DNA from: Chloroflexota bacterium
GTDB taxonomy: Bacteria > Chloroflexota > Anaerolineae > Aggregatilineales > Phototrophicaceae
DNA: 64,000 nt
Reading direction: 5' to 3'
NCBI GenBank assembly: GCA_026707665.1
Contig: JAPOWK010000059.1
Coordinates: 1-64,000 of the forward strand
Below the pieces are notes generated by a model. That model was not told the DNA's origin, ran no database searches, and saw nothing but the letters and a program-made list of their open reading frames with translations. Every line of letters begins with the position of its first letter. Position 1 is the first letter of the stretch. A program made the translations under genes and the position numbers. This document shows positions 46,634-56,260 of the stretch, one piece after another.

Positions 46634-47971
46634 ATGTTTGAATCCCTGAGTCAAAGACTCGACACCGCCTTTGAAGGCTTGCGCAAGGGTGGGCGCGTCA
46701 AAGAATCCGATGTCAAAGCCGTCATGCGCGAAGTGCGAATGGCGCTGCTTGAGGCCGATGTCGCCCTGCCCATCGTCAAGGACTTCATCAAAGACGTTCG
46801 CGAGCGCGCCCTCGGCGAAGAAGTGCATAAGGCGCTGAAGCCCAGCGAGCAGGTCGTCAAGATCATCCACGAAGAGATGGTGGATATGCTGGGCGAGCCG
46901 GGCCGCCTGAGCTTCAGCGGCAGCGCGAAGCCGCATGTGATCATGATGGTTGGCTTGCAAGGCTCGGGCAAGACCACCAATACGGCAAAGCTGGCGCTCC
47001 ACTTGCGGGCCGACGGGCGCAAGCCGCTCATGGTCGCCGCCGATACCTATCGCCCCGCCGCGGTCGACCAGTTGGTGACGCTGGCGAAACAGATCAACGT
47101 CCCCTACTACGAGGAAGGCACATCGGAGGCGCCTCCCGCCATCGTCAAGCGCGCCCTAAAGCAAGCGCGCGAAAACAATATTGACATCGTTCTCGTCGAT
47201 ACCGCCGGTCGCCTGCAGATCGACGAAACTAAAATGGATGAACTGGAGGCGATCAAGCGCATCGCATCCCCGGCCGAAATCCTGCTTGTCGCCGACGCCA
47301 TGACCGGGCAGGAAGCGGTCAATATCGCGCGCGGCTTCAACGAAAGTCTCGGTATCACCGGCTTGATCTTGACCCGTGTTGACGGCGACGCCCGCGGTGG
47401 CGCCGCCCTGTCCATGCGCGCGGTGACCGGTGTGCCGATCAAATACATGGGCACGGGTGAAAAAGTAAGCGCCGATACTCTGGAGCTATTCCATCCCGAT
47501 CGCATCGCGCAGCGCATCCTCGGCATGGGCGATATCATGTCGCTCATCGAGAAGACCGAGACGCTCTACGAAGAGGAAGAAGCGCTGCGCTTGCAAAGCA
47601 AAATTATGAAGAACGATTTTACTTTGCAGGACTTCCTTGACCAGCTCCAGAAAATCCGCCGCATGGGTCCGCTGGGCAAAGTGCTCGGCATGATTCCTGG
47701 CATGTCTAAACTGCAAATGCAGGCCGATTTCAACGACGACGATATCGAAAAGCGCATCAAAAAGGTCGAGGCGATCATCAATTCGATGACGCCGCAAGAA
47801 CGCCGCCACCCGCGCCTGCTGAAAGCGAGCCGCAAAAAGCGAATCGCCTCGGGCAGCGGCGTCGAAGTCCGCGATGTCAACGAGCTGCTCAAGCAATTCA
47901 AGCAGATGAGCCGGCTCATGAATCAACTTAGCAGAGGCAAGATGCCCAATATCCCCGGCCTCACCGCTTGA
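46634..47971 (+). CDS. ffh: Signal recognition particle GTPase Ffh
   Basis: The SRP54 homologue, 445 residues, binds signal sequences at the ribosome and delivers them to FtsY. The N domain leads to the GTPase with [26 protein letters not shown] and [13 protein letters not shown]. The methionine-rich M domain contains [13 protein letters not shown] and [20 protein letters not shown], which binds 4.5S RNA. No 4.5S RNA gene is seen here. It starts a run of ribosome-related genes (rpsP, khpA, rimM). Confidence 0.97.
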   Translation: MFESLSQRLDTAFEGLRKGGRVKESDVKAVMREVRMALLEADVALPIVKDFIKDVRERALGEEVHKALKPSEQVVKIIHEEMVDMLGEPGRLSFSGSAKPHVIMMVGLQGSGKTTNTAKLALHLRADGRKPLMVAADTYRPAAVDQLVTLAKQINVPYYEEGTSEAPPAIVKRALKQARENNIDIVLVDTAGRLQIDETKMDELEAIKRIASPAEILLVADAMTGQEAVNIARGFNESLGITGLILTRVDGDARGGAALSMRAVTGVPIKYMGTGEKVSADTLELFHPDRIAQRILGMGDIMSLIEKTETLYEEEEALRLQSKIMKNDFTLQDFLDQLQKIRRMGPLGKVLGMIPGMSKLQMQADFNDDDIEKRIKKVEAIINSMTPQERRHPRLLKASRKKRIASGSGVEVRDVNELLKQFKQMSRLMNQLSRGKMPNIPGLTA

Positions 47972-47993
47972 GCCCCGGGGCAGGAGAAAAGAT

Positions 47994-48416
47994 ATGGTTC
48001 GTATTCGTCTACGCCGTCAAGGCCTTAAGCGCCAGCCCAGCTATCGTGTGGTCGTCACCGATCAACGTAAAGCGCGCAATGGCAGCTACCTGGAAAACAT
48101 TGGCCACTACAATCCGCGCACCCGTCCGGCCACCGAAGTCATCGAAGAAGACCGCGCCCTGTACTGGCTCAGCGTCGGCGCCCAGCCCAGCGATGCCGTG
48201 CGGCGTCTGCTGGAGCACACCGGCACCTGGGATCGCTTCCAGCGTCTGCGCGCTGGCGAAGACCTCGAAGACCTCGTCCGTGAAGCGGAAGCGAACCGCC
48301 CCGAGCTGCCCAGCCCCAAAACCAATTATCCGGCGCCGGGCGACGGCGAGAGCAAAATCAAAGCGCGTGAAGCCGCCCGCATGGCCGCTGAAAACGCAAC
48401 CGAAAGCGCAGGCTAA
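47994..48416 (+). CDS. rpsP: 30S ribosomal protein S16
   Basis: The conserved start [23 protein letters not shown] and the [11 protein letters not shown] segment identify S16. At 140 residues it is longer than the usual 80-90, due to an Ala/Glu-rich C-terminal tail seen in some phyla. AGGAG lies 7 nt before the ATG. It is in the ffh-rpsP-khpA-rimM order typical of bacteria. Confidence 0.96.
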   Translation: MVRIRLRRQGLKRQPSYRVVVTDQRKARNGSYLENIGHYNPRTRPATEVIEEDRALYWLSVGAQPSDAVRRLLEHTGTWDRFQRLRAGEDLEDLVREAEANRPELPSPKTNYPAPGDGESKIKAREAARMAAENATESAG

Positions 48417-48439
48417 GCGCAGCGACTGGAATTGCCATC

Positions 48440-48691
48440 ATGCAAGAAGATCTTGTTCAATACATCGCCGAGAATCTGGTAAACTCGCCGGAAGATGTCA
48501 GCGTAGTGCGCAAGGAGACCAGCCGCAGCCTCGTGCTCGAGCTGTCGGTTGCCCCAGACGATATGGGGCGCGTCATCGGACGCAACGGTCGCGTCGCCAA
48601 TTCGATCCGAGCGCTGCTCCGCGCCATGCCATCATCCGATTCGGAACACGGGCGCGATCGACGCCGGCGGGTCATCTTGGAGATCGAATAA
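48440..48691 (+). CDS. khpA: KH-domain RNA-binding protein KhpA
   Basis: An 83-residue single KH domain. The RNA-binding loop reads GRVIGRNGRVANSIRALL. KhpA (YlqC) partners KhpB and binds many RNAs; it is linked to cell division and envelope control in Firmicutes. The position between rpsP and rimM is the conserved one. Confidence 0.93.
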   Translation: MQEDLVQYIAENLVNSPEDVSVVRKETSRSLVLELSVAPDDMGRVIGRNGRVANSIRALLRAMPSSDSEHGRDRRRRVILEIE

Positions 48692-48698
48692 CGCAGGC

Positions 48699-49238
48699 GT
48701 GTCGGTCCAGCGCAGTCAGCCGCAATATCTCCTCGTAGGTGAAATCCTGCGTCCGCACGGTGTGCGCGGCGAGCTTCGCATGCGCGTGCTCACTGATGAT
48801 CCCGAGACCTTGCCCCAGCTCGATACGGTCTATATGGGCGAGTCGCCCGATGACGCCGAGCCGCGCCGGTATGAGATGAAGGGCTTGCGCTTCAACAAGA
48901 AATATGCCCTGCTCCACTTGGAAGGCTGCCACACTCGAAACGACGCGGAGACGCTCCGCGACAAAAAAGTCTTGATACGCATTGACCAAGCTGCCCCTCT
49001 CGCAGAGGGCGAATACTATCTCTTTGAGCTGATCGGCCTGCGCGTCTTCGCCGACGACATGGAAATTGGTCGGGTCAAGGAAGTGCTGGAGACCGGCGCC
49101 AACGATGTCTACGTCGTCGACGGCGAGGAATATGGCGAAGTTCTGATCCCGGCCCACGACAAGACGATCCTCAACATAGACTTTGATGCGGGCCGCATCA
49201 CCATGGCGCTTCCGGACGGGCTTCTGCCTCCACGTTAA
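48699..49238 (+). CDS. rimM: 16S rRNA maturation factor RimM
   Basis: A 179-residue protein that helps 30S head assembly, working with S19. The N-terminal domain starts YLLVGEILRPHGVRGELRM, the linker has EGEYYLFELIGLRVF, and the PRC-barrel ends with EVLIPAHDKTILNIDFDAGRITM. GTG is taken as the start because it follows the khpA stop by 7 nt. The usual next genes trmD and rplS are not present here. Confidence 0.94.
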   Translation: MSVQRSQPQYLLVGEILRPHGVRGELRMRVLTDDPETLPQLDTVYMGESPDDAEPRRYEMKGLRFNKKYALLHLEGCHTRNDAETLRDKKVLIRIDQAAPLAEGEYYLFELIGLRVFADDMEIGRVKEVLETGANDVYVVDGEEYGEVLIPAHDKTILNIDFDAGRITMALPDGLLPPR

Positions 49239-49355
49239 AGCGTTGCTTCTAGCCCGTTCCTGACAAATCTCTCGATGCGCTCGGCGGTGAATATCGTTTC
49301 CTGATTTTTCCAATAGAAATATTTGCGCGCTGATTTTCGCGCCCGTCTCGAACAC

Positions 49356-49383
49356 TTGACAAAGAAAAATGCAGCGTTATATG
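49356..49383 (+). promoter_or_regulatory. Promoter of dprA
   Basis: A perfect TTGACA is followed after 16 nt by TATATG, about 33 nt before the dprA ATG. The 178-bp gap after rimM holds nothing else. Confidence 0.65.
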
Positions 49384-49416
49384 CTCTTGATGTTAGCGCT
49401 TCATTGACGGACCCTT

Positions 49417-50526
49417 ATGCAAGCTCAACCGCATCAACAGTATTGGCTGGGGCTTCATCTCGTCCCCAACTTCGGCGTCGTCAGGATTTCGCAGTTGCTC
49501 GCGCACTTTGAATCGGCCGAAGCCTTGTGGCGAGAGCCGGACTCGAGCTTGATGCGCCTCAACCTGCCAATCAACATGCTGCGTCAATTCTGCGAGGCGC
49601 GGCGGAATATCAATCTGCCGCAATTGATGGAGGCGGTTGCCGGCGCCGGCGCATCCCTGGTCACCCTCGAAGACGAAGCTTATCCGACGCTTCTGCATCA
49701 GCTGCCGGATCGGCCGCTTCTGCTTTATGTCCGCGGTCAACTCAAAGCGGAAGACGACAAAAGCCTCGCTGTGGTAGGGACGCGAAAAGCCAGCAAATAC
49801 GGCTGGGATGTCGCCAATCGGATGGCAGCGGAAATCGCGGATCAGGGCATCACCATCGTATCCGGACTGGCGCAAGGCATCGACGCGGCCGCGCATCGGG
49901 GCGCCCTGAGTGCCGGTGGGCGCACGATCGCGCTGATTGGCACCGGCATCGACCGCATTTATCCGCGCGAAAATGCGGACCTGGCGGAAGAGATTGTGGC
50001 AAGTGGCGCTATTCTCAGCGAGATGCCGCTGGGCACGATGCCGCTCGCGAAAAACTTCCCGCAGCGCAACCGCCTCATCAGCGGGATGTCTCTCGGCGTT
50101 CTGGTCGCCGAAGCGCCGGCAAAGAGCGGCGCGCTCAACACCGTGTCCCACGCGCTGGATCAGGGACGTGAGGTCTTTGCCGTGCCTCATAATATATTCA
50201 GCCTGTCCGGGCGCGGCTGCAACCAATTGATCCAGGAGGGCGCAAAGCTCGTCGCCGAGGTGCAAGATATTCTAGAAGAACTGGATCTATCTTACTTCAA
50301 AGCACAGACGCGAATCACAACCGAGCGGTTGCAGCCCGCCAATGAGGCCGAAGATGCGATATTCGAGCAACTGAGCGCCGACCCGATTCATGTCGATGTC
50401 ATCGTCAGACAAACGCAATTGCCCACCGCCACCGTGACCAGCACCTTAACGATGCTGGAACTAAAGGGACTTGCGGAGAGCGCCGGACCTATGCAATACT
50501 GCCGTGCGCCCGATTCGAGAAGGTAA
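49417..50526 (+). CDS. dprA: DNA processing protein DprA
   Basis: DprA loads RecA on incoming single-stranded DNA during natural transformation. The 369-residue protein has an N-terminal helical part (VRISQLLAHFESAEALW), the Rossmann core with VVGTRKASKYG, VSGLAQGIDAAAHRGAL, RIYPRENADL and FPQRNRLISGMS, and a C-terminal winged helix (ADPIHVDVIVRQT). It precedes manC and topA; the dprA-topA neighbourhood is widespread in bacteria, here with manC inserted. Confidence 0.95.
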   Translation: MQAQPHQQYWLGLHLVPNFGVVRISQLLAHFESAEALWREPDSSLMRLNLPINMLRQFCEARRNINLPQLMEAVAGAGASLVTLEDEAYPTLLHQLPDRPLLLYVRGQLKAEDDKSLAVVGTRKASKYGWDVANRMAAEIADQGITIVSGLAQGIDAAAHRGALSAGGRTIALIGTGIDRIYPRENADLAEEIVASGAILSEMPLGTMPLAKNFPQRNRLISGMSLGVLVAEAPAKSGALNTVSHALDQGREVFAVPHNIFSLSGRGCNQLIQEGAKLVAEVQDILEELDLSYFKAQTRITTERLQPANEAEDAIFEQLSADPIHVDVIVRQTQLPTATVTSTLTMLELKGLAESAGPMQYCRAPDSRR

Positions 50527-50537
50527 AAGCCTAGCAG

Positions 50538-51623
50538 ATGAATCACTACTACGCCCTGATAGCCGCCGGCGGACATGGCACCAGGCTCTGGCCAATGAGC
50601 CGCGCCCGCCTGCCGAAGCAGATGCTGCCACTCATAGACGACCACTCCATGTTCCGTACCAGCGTGGAACGAATCGGGACGCTGTTTTCTCCCGAGGAAA
50701 TCTTCGTTGTCACCGGCCGTGAATTGGCGCCCGAGCTGCAAAAGGAAGTCGGCCAGATTCCGCCGGAAAACTTCATCATCGAACCCTACGCCAAGAACAC
50801 CGCGCCCGCCCTCGCCCTCGCGCTGAGTTACATCCAGAAGCGAGACCCGGAAGCCACGGTCGCCATCCTGCCCGCCGATCATCATATCGTGCAGCAAGAC
50901 AAATTCTGTCGCATTTTGGAAGCCGCCTGGCAAGTCGCGCAACAGGGCCAGATTGTCACCCTGGGCATCTCACCATCGCATCCCGCCACCGGTTTCGGCT
51001 ACATTCAACAGGGGGGCGCCCTCGCCGAGGTCGATGGTTTCCAGGTCTATCACTCCCGCCGCTTCACTGAAAAGCCGGACATTGTTCGGGCGACTCAGTT
51101 TCTCGCTTCGGGCCAATACAGCTGGAATTCCGGTATGTTCATCTGGCGCGTTGACCGGGCGATGCAAGACTTTGAGCGCTATCAGCCGGCGATCTTCGCC
51201 ATGTGTTCATACTTGCAATCGGCCTTTGACGCACCGGATTACGCCCAGAAACTGAATGACATCTGGGAAACCATGCCCAGTCTTTCTATCGACTTCGCCA
51301 TCATGGAAAAGGCGGACAATATCGCCGTCATTCCAAATGATATCGGCTGGAGCGATGTCGGCAATTGGAACTCGCTCTATGACATTCTGCCGCAAGACAA
51401 CTTCGGCAATTGCATCAAAGGCGACGCCAGCGATATCCGCGTCATCCTCGACACGCGCGACACCCTGGTGCTCAGCGACCGACTGACCGTGGCAATCGGC
51501 GTCGAAGACATCGTCGTCGTCGATACCGACGACGCCCTGCTCATCTGCCACAAAGATCGTACGCAAGATGTCAAGCAGGTGGTTGATTACCTGCGCGAAA
51601 ACGGAAACGAAGAATATCTCTAA
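50538..51623 (+). CDS. manC: Mannose-1-phosphate guanylyltransferase
   Basis: A 361-residue nucleotidyltransferase making GDP-mannose from GTP and mannose-1-phosphate. Signatures: LIAAGGHGTRLWPMSR with PKQML, ENFIIEPYAKNTAPALALA, ILPADHHI, SGMFIWRVD, and DIGWSDVGNWNSLYD. It is the short form without the phosphomannose isomerase domain. GDP-mannose could feed surface polysaccharides or glycosyltransferases in the window. It begins 11 bp after dprA. Confidence 0.94.
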   Translation: MNHYYALIAAGGHGTRLWPMSRARLPKQMLPLIDDHSMFRTSVERIGTLFSPEEIFVVTGRELAPELQKEVGQIPPENFIIEPYAKNTAPALALALSYIQKRDPEATVAILPADHHIVQQDKFCRILEAAWQVAQQGQIVTLGISPSHPATGFGYIQQGGALAEVDGFQVYHSRRFTEKPDIVRATQFLASGQYSWNSGMFIWRVDRAMQDFERYQPAIFAMCSYLQSAFDAPDYAQKLNDIWETMPSLSIDFAIMEKADNIAVIPNDIGWSDVGNWNSLYDILPQDNFGNCIKGDASDIRVILDTRDTLVLSDRLTVAIGVEDIVVVDTDDALLICHKDRTQDVKQVVDYLRENGNEEYL

Positions 51624-51653
51624 ACGTCGCGCACACACTTTCGAGGACGGGAT

Positions 51654-54071
51654 ATGACTGAAAGCAATGTCGAAGCGTTTCAGGCTTATTGCGTGAAATG
51701 CAGAACCAAACGAGATATGGGCGCTGCCGAGCCTGTGTACACCAAGACTGGCACTCCCGGTACGCGCGGTCAGTGCGCCGAATGTGGCACGAAGCTCTTC
51801 AGGATGGGCGCGACCGCCGCCCACGATGGCATCCCCAAACCGGATAAGATCGAACGCCCGAAACGAAAGAAGCCCAAACGCAAAGCCAAGGCGAAATCCC
51901 GCGCGAAGTCAGTTGCTAAACGCCAGAATGTCGGCAAGTTGGTCATCGTTGAGTCGCCAGCCAAGGCGCGCAGCATCGGCGGCTACCTTGGAGACGGTTA
52001 CACCGTGATGTCCTCATTGGGGCACGTGCGCGATCTGCTGAAGAGCCGGCTGTCTGTCGATGTCGAGCATGACTTTGAACCGGAATATCGCGTACCCAAC
52101 GACAAACGCCCAATTGTAAAGGAACTCAAGGCCGCCGCTGAAGGCGCCGACGAAATCTACCTCGCCACCGATCCCGACCGCGAAGGCGAGGCGATCGCCT
52201 GGCATTTGGTAGCGGCAGCCGAAATGCCGCAGTCGAACATCAAGCGCGTCGTCTTCCATGAAATCACCGATGGCGCTGTCGTCGATGCCTTCGCGCAGCC
52301 ACGTCAAATCAACATGGACCTGGTCAACGCCCAGCAGGCGCGGCGCATCCTAGACCGCCTGGTTGGCTACCAAGTCTCCCAATTGCTCTGGACCAAAGTG
52401 CGTGGGGGCCTCTCGGCCGGGCGCGTTCAAAGCATTGCCTTGCGCCTGGTGGTCGAGCGTGAAAAAGAGATCGAGGCGCATGTGCCGGTCGAATATTGGA
52501 CCATCCAAGCCGATTTGGCGAAACAAACCAATGGCAGCGACTCGTCCAACTTCCGCTCGCGCCTTGCCAGGATCTCCGGCGCCAATGTGACTTTCAACAC
52601 AAAGGGCGACAAGCCACCAGTTCTGGACAGTGAGGCAACCGTAAAGCCGCATGTCGACATCTTGCGCCAAAGTCAGTACGTAGTCGACAAGATCAAGCGG
52701 GGCACAAGCCAAAGCCGACCCGCTGCGCCCTTCACCACCAGCACTTTGCAACAGGCCGCTTCCAGCCGCCGCAGCTTCAGCGCCCGCCGAACCATGCAGC
52801 TCGCGCAGCAACTCTACGAAGGCATTGACATCGGACAAGGCAACCCGGTCGGCCTCATCACATATATGCGTACCGACAGCGTCCAGGTGTCCAAAAGGGC
52901 GGTCGCCGAGGCGCGCGCATACATCGGCAGTCAACACGGCAAGGCCTTCTTGCCCAAGAAACCACCGGTCTACAAAACCAAATCCAAAGGCGCGCAGGAA
53001 GCGCATGAAGCCATACGCCCCACCAGCGTCATGCGCAGCCCCGACTCGATGCGGACATTCCTCAGCCGGCCGCAGCTGCAGCTCTACACCTTGATTTGGC
53101 AGCGTTTCGTCGCCAGCCAGATGTCGCCCGCCATCTTTGACACACTCAGTATCGAGGTGAAAGCGGGACAGAAACCCAGTGATATGCCCTATCTCTTCCG
53201 AGCTTCCGGGCGCAAATTGAAATTCGCCGGACATCTCGCCGTTTATGGCAATGACGACCCGCGTATGCGCCAGGCTCGCGACGAACAGAATCAATCATTT
53301 CCTGATCTGGAAGCGGGCGAAATGCTCGACCTTCGGCAGATTCTGCCCGAACAGCATTTCACCCAGCCGCCTCCGCGCTACACTGAGGCGACGCTCATCA
53401 AGCAGTTGGAAGACAATGGCATCGGCAGACCCAGCACCTACGCCCCCACCGTCAGCGTCATTCAAACGCGCGATTACGTCACCCTGATTGATCGCCGCCT
53501 GCATCCTACCAAGACCGGATCGGTCGTCAGCGATCTGCTGTCTGAATACTTTGATGTGGAGATGGATTACGACTTCACAGCGAATATGGAAGACCAGCTC
53601 GACGAGGTCTCCCACGGCAGAGCCGACTGGCGGCCCATGCTCGATGAATTCTACGGACCCTTCTCCGAGCGTCTCAATACGGCGCGCGAAAAGATGCCGA
53701 GGCAAAATGTCGTTGAGAAGGTCGGCCGCCGCTGCCCCAGCTGTGAACAGGGCGACTTGGTCATCAAGCATTCGCGCTACGGTAAATTCATCGGCTGTTC
53801 CAACTACCCCGATTGCAAACATACCGAACGCTATCTCGAGCGCATGGGTTTGCTCTGTCCTCAGTGCGGCCTGCAAGATCATGGCGAAATCGTCCAGCAG
53901 CGCAGTCGCAAGGGCCGCGTCTTCTATGGCTGCAGCCGCTACCCCGATTGCGACTATACCGTGTGGCGGCTTCCGAGAGACCTGAAGAAGCTGGAAGAGC
54001 AATCGCCGCCCGACAGCGCTCAGGAACAGGAATCAGCGGACCAAACCGCGGAAGAAGGCGCCGTCCTTTAA
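51654..54071 (+). CDS. topA: DNA topoisomerase I with extra N-terminal zinc domain
   Basis: A type IA topoisomerase of 805 residues that relaxes negative supercoils. An extra 90-residue N-terminal part has a DUF5679-type four-Cys zinc motif (AYCVKCRTKRDM, GQCAECGTKLF) and a Lys/Arg-rich linker. The TOPRIM domain starts LVIVESPAKARSI with Glu, and TDPDREGEAIAWH. The active tyrosine is in GLITYMRTDSVQVS. Two C-terminal zinc ribbons follow (CPSCEQGDL and CPQCGLQDHG). The start ATG fits the zinc domain. Confidence 0.96.
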   Translation: MTESNVEAFQAYCVKCRTKRDMGAAEPVYTKTGTPGTRGQCAECGTKLFRMGATAAHDGIPKPDKIERPKRKKPKRKAKAKSRAKSVAKRQNVGKLVIVESPAKARSIGGYLGDGYTVMSSLGHVRDLLKSRLSVDVEHDFEPEYRVPNDKRPIVKELKAAAEGADEIYLATDPDREGEAIAWHLVAAAEMPQSNIKRVVFHEITDGAVVDAFAQPRQINMDLVNAQQARRILDRLVGYQVSQLLWTKVRGGLSAGRVQSIALRLVVEREKEIEAHVPVEYWTIQADLAKQTNGSDSSNFRSRLARISGANVTFNTKGDKPPVLDSEATVKPHVDILRQSQYVVDKIKRGTSQSRPAAPFTTSTLQQAASSRRSFSARRTMQLAQQLYEGIDIGQGNPVGLITYMRTDSVQVSKRAVAEARAYIGSQHGKAFLPKKPPVYKTKSKGAQEAHEAIRPTSVMRSPDSMRTFLSRPQLQLYTLIWQRFVASQMSPAIFDTLSIEVKAGQKPSDMPYLFRASGRKLKFAGHLAVYGNDDPRMRQARDEQNQSFPDLEAGEMLDLRQILPEQHFTQPPPRYTEATLIKQLEDNGIGRPSTYAPTVSVIQTRDYVTLIDRRLHPTKTGSVVSDLLSEYFDVEMDYDFTANMEDQLDEVSHGRADWRPMLDEFYGPFSERLNTAREKMPRQNVVEKVGRRCPSCEQGDLVIKHSRYGKFIGCSNYPDCKHTERYLERMGLLCPQCGLQDHGEIVQQRSRKGRVFYGCSRYPDCDYTVWRLPRDLKKLEEQSPPDSAQEQESADQTAEEGAVL

Positions 54072-54089
54072 GGCTGCCGCCCTCTCGCT

Positions 54090-54118
54090 TTGCGCCGATT
54101 TAGAACTGTGACTATACT
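54090..54118 (+). promoter_or_regulatory. Promoter of the unknown membrane protein gene
   Basis: TTGCGC and TATACT are 17 nt apart, with an inferred leader of about 90 nt. A second TTGACG lies nearer the gene without a good -10, next to a small CTCAG/CTGAG hairpin. Confidence 0.5.
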
Positions 54119-54213
54119 GAATGTCGTCGGCGCGCGATGCCCCCGTCGCGCACCGCTTCTTGACGTAATATCTCAGTCTTGCTGAGAACCCTGGACTCGA
54201 AAGGTTGCTGCTA

Positions 54214-55584
54214 ATGAGTCTTCAAGGTCACCAATTAGATCGCGCGCAAACCGCCTCGCAATCGGCCCTCGGTCTTAGTCTTTCGAATCCGCGGATTCAA
54301 AAACTGATTGAATCGGGCCCAAAGCGCGGCACCGTCCTGCTTGTGCTAATCGGCATGATGGTCGGCATGGTTACTGCCTACGTCGTCATCCCGACTGAAT
54401 TTACCGGCGCCTCGCCCCGCCACATGAGCCAACAGGCGATTCGACAGTGGGTGCGCATGGTTGCTGTCGGGCGCTCGCAAGACGTGCACTATGATGACAG
54501 CAACGCGCTGCTATTCTTGCAGCAAATCCCTGAACCTCAGCGGGTAGTTGAAGCCTTGGCCGGCACCACATCCGTACCGACCGCCGAACGCGCCGCGCTC
54601 GAAGCGCTGACAGAAATCAACGGCTATGACGATCTGGTAGGAACCCTCGCGCCGCAAGACCCCGGGATCGCTCTGAGCACTTTGCAGATCGTACTGGCTT
54701 TTGCCGCTGTGGCTGTAATCGTGCCGATCCTGAGCATTGCCGGGCGGACGATCTATCCCACACAGACGCAAACGAGAAAGGACGCCGGCACGGAATCCCC
54801 ATCCAGGTCGCAAGTCTCACCGTCCCCGGCCGCTGTCCCGCAGCAGTTTCAAGCCTATAGCGAGGAGGCGCCCACGCCGCAATGGGGCGAAGATGAAACG
54901 GAAAAGAGCGGAAATCTTCACCCTCAGTTTGGCGCGCCCGTTATGCGCACGGTATCGACTTATGTAAAGGGCCAAAACTATGACGACTCTTTCGCGATAG
55001 AAACAGGTCCAGAGCAAGGCAATCAGTTTCTCGGCGAGTGCGGCATTTCAGTCGCGACGCGCGTAGGCAACGAGCTGCAATCGGTCGAGTTCTGGGGCTT
55101 CGACATGGCATCGCAGGAGACCTTAACCAAGGTCTTCGCGGCGCCAGCGTCATTGAGCGATCCGGCCCTGCTTTCAGCAGTGGCAAACCGCGTCAAAGAT
55201 CCCACTACGGATATCATCGCCGCTGAGCCCGGCGCCCGGCTGATAGTCGACAGCAGCGCCATACAGATCCAGGCGGAAGTCAAATCTGTGCTCTGCAATT
55301 ACGGTGGCGGTACGCCGAACAGCGGAATTGAGACCTTGCAGATCGAGTTGCTTGCTTGGCATAAACAGCACCAAGGCGCTTCAGTGCCGGCCGCCGGCTA
55401 TCCGGCGCCAGTCAACTCGCCATTTAACGAATATGCTGATCTGCAAATAACGCCGCCGTCGCAGGCGGCATCGCCATCGCCGCCACCACCGGCCGGGGGC
55501 GCGGGAGCGCCACCAGCCAAGCGCCCGGAAGATGAAGAAGAAGATCCCTTCGGCGGCACCGGAAACTTCATGCCCTACTCCTAG
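54214..55584 (+). CDS. Membrane protein of unknown function
   Basis: A 456-residue protein I do not recognise. It has two transmembrane helices, at about 44-65 (TVLLVLIGMMVGMVTAYVV) and 150-175 (LSTLQIVLAFAAVAVIVPIL), bracketing an outside domain of about 85 residues with helical, charged sequence. A cytoplasmic half follows: a Ser/Pro-rich linker, a beta-rich domain (YDDSFAIETGPEQGNQFLGECGIS to AEVKSVLCNYGGG) and a Pro-rich, acidic C-terminal tail (PEDEEEDPFGG). No enzyme motif is seen. The ATG lies after GAAAGG; a TTG 3 codons earlier is in frame. It has its own promoter and no obvious partner gene. Confidence 0.75.
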   Translation: MSLQGHQLDRAQTASQSALGLSLSNPRIQKLIESGPKRGTVLLVLIGMMVGMVTAYVVIPTEFTGASPRHMSQQAIRQWVRMVAVGRSQDVHYDDSNALLFLQQIPEPQRVVEALAGTTSVPTAERAALEALTEINGYDDLVGTLAPQDPGIALSTLQIVLAFAAVAVIVPILSIAGRTIYPTQTQTRKDAGTESPSRSQVSPSPAAVPQQFQAYSEEAPTPQWGEDETEKSGNLHPQFGAPVMRTVSTYVKGQNYDDSFAIETGPEQGNQFLGECGISVATRVGNELQSVEFWGFDMASQETLTKVFAAPASLSDPALLSAVANRVKDPTTDIIAAEPGARLIVDSSAIQIQAEVKSVLCNYGGGTPNSGIETLQIELLAWHKQHQGASVPAAGYPAPVNSPFNEYADLQITPPSQAASPSPPPPAGGAGAPPAKRPEDEEEDPFGGTGNFMPYS

Positions 55585-55632
55585 CCAACAACATGCCCCA
55601 ACCAATGCGATGGGGCTCTTGAATTCGATCCA

Positions 55633-55694
55633 AGATAGTACAAAGCTGTACGGGGAAAGTACTAAGCTGTACGGGCGAGCCGGTGGCTCGCCCA
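55633..55694. repeat. REP-like palindrome, copy 2, preceded by AAGCTGTACGGG direct repeats
   Basis: The same GGGCGAGCC-GGT-GGCTCGCCC palindrome as at 41.44 kb (55673-55693). Just before it AAGCTGTACGGG occurs twice, the second copy running into the palindrome. It lies in the gap between convergent genes (the unknown membrane gene and greA), so it may also be a terminator. Confidence 0.85.
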
Positions 55695-55789
55695 CTATTT
55701 CTATCAGTTGCCAGGAAGTTATCCCAAGAATGATTTAAGATTGCTGAATTCGCTGATCGCGGCAAACGGCTTTGATTGGCTTGTCGCCC

Positions 55790-56260
55790 TCAGCGAATAT
55801 CGACAATTTTGAACTTGATGACGCCGTCTGGCGTCTCCACTTTTACCTTCTTGCCGATGCCCTTGCCCAGCAATGCCGAGCCAATCGGGCTCTTCTCGGA
55901 TATCTTCCGCTCGCGCGGGTTGGCCTCGGCGCTGCCTACGATGCGGTATTCTTCGTCGTCGTCCTCGCCTTCTTCCTGTATCACCACCGTAGAGCCGATG
56001 CGCACTTCATCGCTGGGCTCGCTATTATCGACCACGATCGCGTTGCGCAAGATCGCTTCAATATGCTGAACGCGCCCTTCAATGAAGCCGAGCTGCTCCT
56101 TGGCATCGTGGTAATCCGCATTCTCCTTGAGGTCGCCTTGCGCCGCCGCCTCCTTCAGCTTTTGCGCCAGCGCGGGACGGCGCGTTTCCCGGAGTTGTCT
56201 CAACTCGCGGCGCAGCGCGTCCTCGCCCTCTATCGTCAGATAAGTTTCTTCTGTGGCCAT
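55790..56260 (-). CDS. greA: Transcription elongation factor GreA
   Basis: A 156-residue factor that reactivates backtracked RNA polymerase. The coiled coil contains GDLKENADYHDAKE, including the acidic Asp/Glu tip, and the C-terminal domain has GSALLGKGIGKKVKV. The start overlaps the upstream MBL gene by 25 nt, so both are probably on one mRNA. Confidence 0.96.
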   Translation of the reverse strand: MATEETYLTIEGEDALRRELRQLRETRRPALAQKLKEAAAQGDLKENADYHDAKEQLGFIEGRVQHIEAILRNAIVVDNSEPSDEVRIGSTVVIQEEGEDDDEEYRIVGSAEANPRERKISEKSPIGSALLGKGIGKKVKVETPDGVIKFKIVDIR

